In this document: piece after piece, positions 6,104 through 7,683 of the stretch | Layout of the letters: every line of letters starts with the position of its first letter | How positions within the stretch are numbered: the stretch's first letter is position 1 | Assembly (NCBI GenBank): GCA_045598065.1 | Contig: JAZLLJ010000096.1 | Span: 1-7,683 of the forward strand | DNA from: RGIG426 sp045598065 | Lineage (GTDB): Bacteria; Bacillota; Clostridia; Oscillospirales; Acutalibacteraceae | Direction of reading: 5' to 3' | Length of the DNA stretch: 7,683 bases | Notes under the pieces: model-generated | What the model was told of the DNA's origin: nothing | Database searches by the model: none | The model's input: only the letters and a program-made list of their open reading frames with translations | Translations under genes and position numbers: made by a program

Positions 6104-7417
6104 TTATGCGCCGAGATGGTCCACCATATCCGCAAGGTATTTGCGAAGTACCAGCACATCCTTCATATTGACCACGCCATCGGCATTCACATCGGAATTT
6201 TCAGCATTGTACGTAACGTCCATACCGGCGAGATATTTGCGCATAAGCAACACATCTTTCATGTTGACTGCGCCGTCGTCATTTGTATCACCAAGGAACA
6301 CTTCAACCGGCCGGGACGGCTCCGTTTGGCTTGATTCCGTAACGCTCGATTCGGTAGTAATAGCACCCGATTCTACACCGGTCGGATCGGTTTTTGTCGG
6401 TTCCGTTTCGCTCGGCTCCGTTTCGGTCGGCTCCGTTTCGCTCGGTTCGGTAGCGGTCAGCTCGGCTTCCGTAGCGGTCGATTTCGTTTCGTGCAGCGCA
6501 TAGAGAGCGAGGTAGTTCAGGTGAATCACATCGCCTCGGGTGTCACAGCAAAGAGCGAGCTGAACGTCCGGGCTCATCAGCGAAAACAAAGAAGAATCTG
6601 ATATCACGAAAGAGGTCGAATCAGGTCTGGGATGGTCCGGCCAAATTTCCAGATAATCAGGAGTCTCCTGATAGAAACAGAAACCTGCGTAGCCGGAGTC
6701 GCCGGACACATACTTCACGTCGGCCACAACCGCATACGCGATCGCGACACCGTTCTCAACAATGTCGGTATAGATGGCATCGCTCAGTTCTTCGTTGTCC
6801 AGCACCGCCATGCAGGAACCGTCGGTGGTAAAGTCTTTGTTGAAAGAACCGCTCCACACTTTAACACCTTGGTTGACAATATCCTCCGCCGCGCCCGTCG
6901 GTTGAGGAATCCGGGTGCTTTCAACCGGAGTGGTACCGGTTTCCAAAGGCGTGTCGGCGTGGGTTGCGACCAGTTTGATATGACCGGCATACGCCGTATC
7001 CGTGCTATCGGAGAGGATGCAAAGGAAAGCGTTCTGCCCCAATCTGGAAAGTTCGTCCGCATCGGTCCAAACAGCCTCTTGCATAGTGCTGCGATTTTCC
7101 GGCCAAGCTTCCACATACTGAGAACCGTCTTGATAGAAACCCCACATCGAATAGTCGGAAGAGCCACTGATATAACGGGAATCCGAGGAAGTCAAGACAT
7201 ACTTGGTCACCGGGCCGTTCTTCGCCAAATCCTCACGGATGGCCTGTGTCAAAGCCTCAACGTTAATGATTCCTATACAGTGGGAAGTGGTAATTTCTTG
7301 GTTGATGTCGCCTTCCCACACGACAACTTCAGTCTCCGCCGTTGTGGAAACAATAAACACGCTGAGCGTTATTGCCAGCATGCACACAACCATCAACACG
7401 GAAAAAATTTTTTTCAT
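6104..7417 (-). CDS. Secreted dockerin protein with a duplicated unknown module (437 aa)
   Basis: This exported protein probably docks into a cohesin-bearing complex; its own activity is unknown. Residues 1-27 form a signal peptide with Lys2-Lys3, a hydrophobic core and likely cleavage after T-T-A at 27. Two related modules follow (about 33-153 and 185-309), joined by a Thr/Pro linker. A Thr/Glu/Pro/Ser linker (310-372) with E-P-[ST]-x-T repeats leads to a type I dockerin (375-437). The modules share V-W-x-G at the start, a Y-[IV]-S-G-x-S-x-Y segment, F-Y-Q, and E-[AI]-W-P. I do not recognise the module and see no catalytic signature; a binding role is a guess. The start at 7417 is supported by the signal peptide and by GGAGG 9 nt upstream. 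The gene has its own near-perfect promoter and a strong terminator, so it need not be cotranscribed with the 1492-aa gene. Its dockerin closely resembles that gene's. Confidence 0.93.
   Translation of the reverse strand: MKKIFSVLMVVCMLAITLSVFIVSTTAETEVVVWEGDINQEITTSHCIGIINVEALTQAIREDLAKNGPVTKYVLTSSDSRYISGSSDYSMWGFYQDGSQYVEAWPENRSTMQEAVWTDADELSRLGQNAFLCILSDSTDTAYAGHIKLVATHADTPLETGTTPVESTRIPQPTGAAEDIVNQGVKVWSGSFNKDFTTDGSCMAVLDNEELSDAIYTDIVENGVAIAYAVVADVKYVSGDSGYAGFCFYQETPDYLEIWPDHPRPDSTSFVISDSSLFSLMSPDVQLALCCDTRGDVIHLNYLALYALHETKSTATEAELTATEPSETEPTETEPSETEPTKTDPTGVESGAITTESSVTESSQTEPSRPVEVFLGDTNDDGAVNMKDVLLMRKYLAGMDVTYNAENSDVNADGVVNMKDVLVLRKYLADMVDHLGA
6107..6295 (-). other. Type I dockerin domain of the 437-aa protein
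   Basis: Residues 375-437 contain calcium loops with D377, N379, D381, N385, D388 and D409, N411, D413, N417, D420. Each loop is followed by a V-L-x-[ML]-R-K-Y-L-A helix. Loop positions 10 and 11 are Met-Lys in both halves, as in the dockerin of the neighbouring 1492-aa protein, and both proteins end in L-G-A. The DNA is also similar, including a stretch of 23 identical bases encoding part of the first helix. A shared cohesin partner is the simplest inference. Confidence 0.95.
6380..6448 (-). repeat. 15-bp tandem repeat encoding the E-P-[ST]-x-T linker
   Basis: Residues about 324-346 are near-perfect five-residue repeats of the E-P-S-E-T / E-P-T-E-T type, matching about four and a half copies of a 15-bp unit. 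They sit in a longer low-complexity linker (residues 310-372, bases 6308-6490) between the second module and the dockerin. Thr/Pro linkers like this are typical of secreted cellulosomal proteins, give flexibility, and are often glycosylated. The copy number could vary by slippage. Confidence 0.8.
6491..7321 (-). repeat. Duplicated module of about 122 aa, family not recognised
   Basis: Module A (residues about 33-153, bases 6959-7321) and module B (about 185-309, bases 6491-6865) align along their length. Shared features are V-W-x-G near the start, a T-T region, an E-x-L-x-x-A-I helix followed by an Asn-Gly turn, Y-[IV]-S-G-x-S-x-Y, F-Y-Q, a conserved E-x-W-P, and a C-terminal hydrophobic strand ending Ala-x-His or Ala-Leu-His. 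Conserved Trp and Tyr could form a sugar-binding surface. Divergence suggests an old duplication. Confidence 0.75.
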
Positions 7418-7426
7418 TTCGTTATT

Positions 7427-7434
7427 CCTCCCTT
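7427..7434 (-). promoter_or_regulatory. Ribosome binding site of the 437-aa gene
   Basis: On the minus strand AAGGGAGG ends 9 nt before the ATG at 7417-7415, a strong match to the 16S rRNA anti-Shine-Dalgarno sequence at good spacing. Confidence 0.88.
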
Positions 7435-7451
7435 AATATGATAACGGGTTG

Positions 7452-7480
7452 ATTATAGACTTTTTTCACTCGCTTGTCAA
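7452..7480 (-). promoter_or_regulatory. Perfect-consensus sigma-A promoter of the 437-aa gene
   Basis: On the minus strand TTGACA (7480-7475) and TATAAT (7457-7452) match both consensus hexamers exactly, with the optimal 17-bp spacer. The expected start is near 7445, giving a leader of about 28 nt. An A-rich stretch upstream of the -35 box could act as an UP element. Such a promoter should be strong unless repressed. Confidence 0.92.
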
Positions 7481-7527
7481 TAGAAAGCGCGTTCTTTGTG
7501 TTTTTTGGCAGTCCCCTTTGTTTTTTG

Positions 7528-7556
7528 TTGCGTTTTGGCAAAAAATGTGTTATATT
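7528..7556 (+). promoter_or_regulatory. Extended -10 promoter for the rightmost gene
   Basis: TATATT at 7551-7556 is preceded by TG at 7548-7549, an extended -10 element. With a 17-bp spacer the -35 region is TTGCGT (7528-7533), a weak match. The expected start is near 7563, about 100 nt before the ATG at 7663. It is divergent from the minus-strand promoter, with the two -35 boxes 47 bp apart. Confidence 0.6.
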
Positions 7557-7574
7557 AAACACTAAGATGTTGCT

Positions 7575-7604
7575 TTACAGCGCGGTGTAACTTTTTTACG
7601 CGCG
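7575..7604 (+). promoter_or_regulatory. Leader with two mutually exclusive small hairpins
   Basis: TTACA (7575-7579) can pair with TGTAA (7586-7590), followed by C and six T (7592-7597), a weak terminator-like arrangement. The same right arm can instead pair as GTGTAA (7585-7590) with TTACGC (7596-7601), extended by three more pairs (7581-7583 with 7602-7604) past a bulged G. The two cannot form together. This could be an attenuator-like switch, but the first stem is only 5 bp, so it may be chance. Confidence 0.25.
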
Positions 7605-7630
7605 GCGGAGTATTGAGAGTGAACCCAAAA

Positions 7631-7645
7631 GAATGAAAACCATTC
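7631..7645 (+). promoter_or_regulatory. Small hairpin just upstream of the ribosome binding site
   Basis: GAATG (7631-7635) and CATTC (7641-7645) are perfect 5-bp arms around the loop AAAAC, ending 3 nt before the AAGGAG ribosome site. It could affect translation or RNA stability, but is short and AT-rich. Confidence 0.3.
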
Positions 7646-7648
7646 AAA

Positions 7649-7654
7649 AAGGAG
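7649..7654 (+). promoter_or_regulatory. Ribosome binding site of the rightmost gene
   Basis: AAGGAG lies 8 nt before the ATG at 7663, which is what identifies a gene start at the window edge. Confidence 0.8.
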
Positions 7655-7662
7655 AGTTGATT

Positions 7663-7683
7663 ATGGGATTCGGACCAATCGGC
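7663..7683 (+). CDS. Start of an unidentified gene (first 7 codons only, cut by window edge)
   Basis: The ATG at 7663 opens a frame reading M-G-F-G-P-I-G to the end of the window. It is supported by AAGGAG 8 nt upstream and an extended -10 promoter about 110 bp upstream. It is divergent from the 437-aa dockerin gene. The Gly-rich, uncharged beginning recalls short Gly/Cys-rich hypothetical proteins seen in some Clostridia, but seven residues cannot identify it. Confidence 0.6.

Larger units (their letters stand above)
7418..7662. other. Divergent intergenic regulatory region
   Basis: These 245 bases separate the 437-aa dockerin gene from the rightmost gene and contain no credible coding frame. 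They hold the minus-strand and plus-strand promoters, the leader structures and both ribosome sites. The part between the promoters is T-rich on the plus strand and contains TTTTGGCA twice (7503-7510 and 7533-7540), 30 bp apart, about three helical turns. Confidence 0.8.

Noticed and set aside
6632..7441. Plus-strand open frame of 269 codons antisense to the 437-aa gene
   Set aside because: It is antisense to a well supported secreted dockerin gene, lacks a ribosome site, and runs into that gene's promoter region.
7555..7663. The leader of the rightmost gene considered as a known riboswitch or tRNA-like T-box
   Set aside because: I see no T-box motif, no recognisable riboswitch core, and the region is only about 100 nt with short stems.

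Overview
The window looks like the chromosome of an anaerobic, low-to-mid-GC Gram-positive bacterium, most likely a gut or rumen Clostridia member near Ruminococcus/Oscillospiraceae. This rests on two secreted proteins with Gram-positive-type signal peptides and C-terminal type I dockerins, strong AGGAGG-like ribosome binding sites, near-consensus sigma-A promoters with 17 bp spacers, and moderate GC. The assignment is inferred from protein type and gene signals, not from a marker gene.

Layout. (1) 1-1398, plus strand: 3' part of an unrecognised, mostly helical protein of at least 464 residues with an internal repeat and an acidic Pro/Glu tail; it is open at the left edge. (2) 1421-1462: a bidirectional terminator shared with the convergent gene to its right. 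(3) 1475-5953, minus strand: a very large secreted dockerin protein (1492 aa) made of seven Ig-like repeats, a Cys-rich Asn/Gly-rich beta region, two further repeats, a small beta domain and a dockerin. (4) 5954-6103: a compact intergenic region with this gene's promoter and the terminator of the next gene. (5) 6104-7417, minus strand: a 437-aa secreted protein with a duplicated module of about 122 residues, a Thr/Glu/Pro linker and a second dockerin. (6) 7418-7662: a divergent promoter region, with a near-perfect consensus promoter on the minus strand and an extended -10 promoter with a structured leader of about 100 nt on the plus strand. (7) 7663-7683: the first seven codons of a further plus-strand gene.

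How the genes relate. The two dockerin genes lie head to tail on the minus strand but appear to be separate transcription units, each with its own promoter and terminator. Their dockerins are close relatives with the same Met-Lys pair at the usual cohesin-contacting positions of both calcium loops, so they probably dock to the same cohesin. Their promoters also share a 16-nt block from the -10 box across the expected start site (12 of 16 identical), which suggests common control. Neither protein shows a recognisable catalytic domain; both look like binding, adhesion or structural components of a cell-surface or cellulosome-like assembly. No cohesin, scaffoldin, glycoside hydrolase, mobile element, CRISPR array, tRNA or rRNA was seen. 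The most distinctive signals are a Cys pair with invariant 67-residue spacing in five of the nine repeats, lost jointly in three others, and the duplicated module of the 437-aa protein, which I cannot assign to a family.
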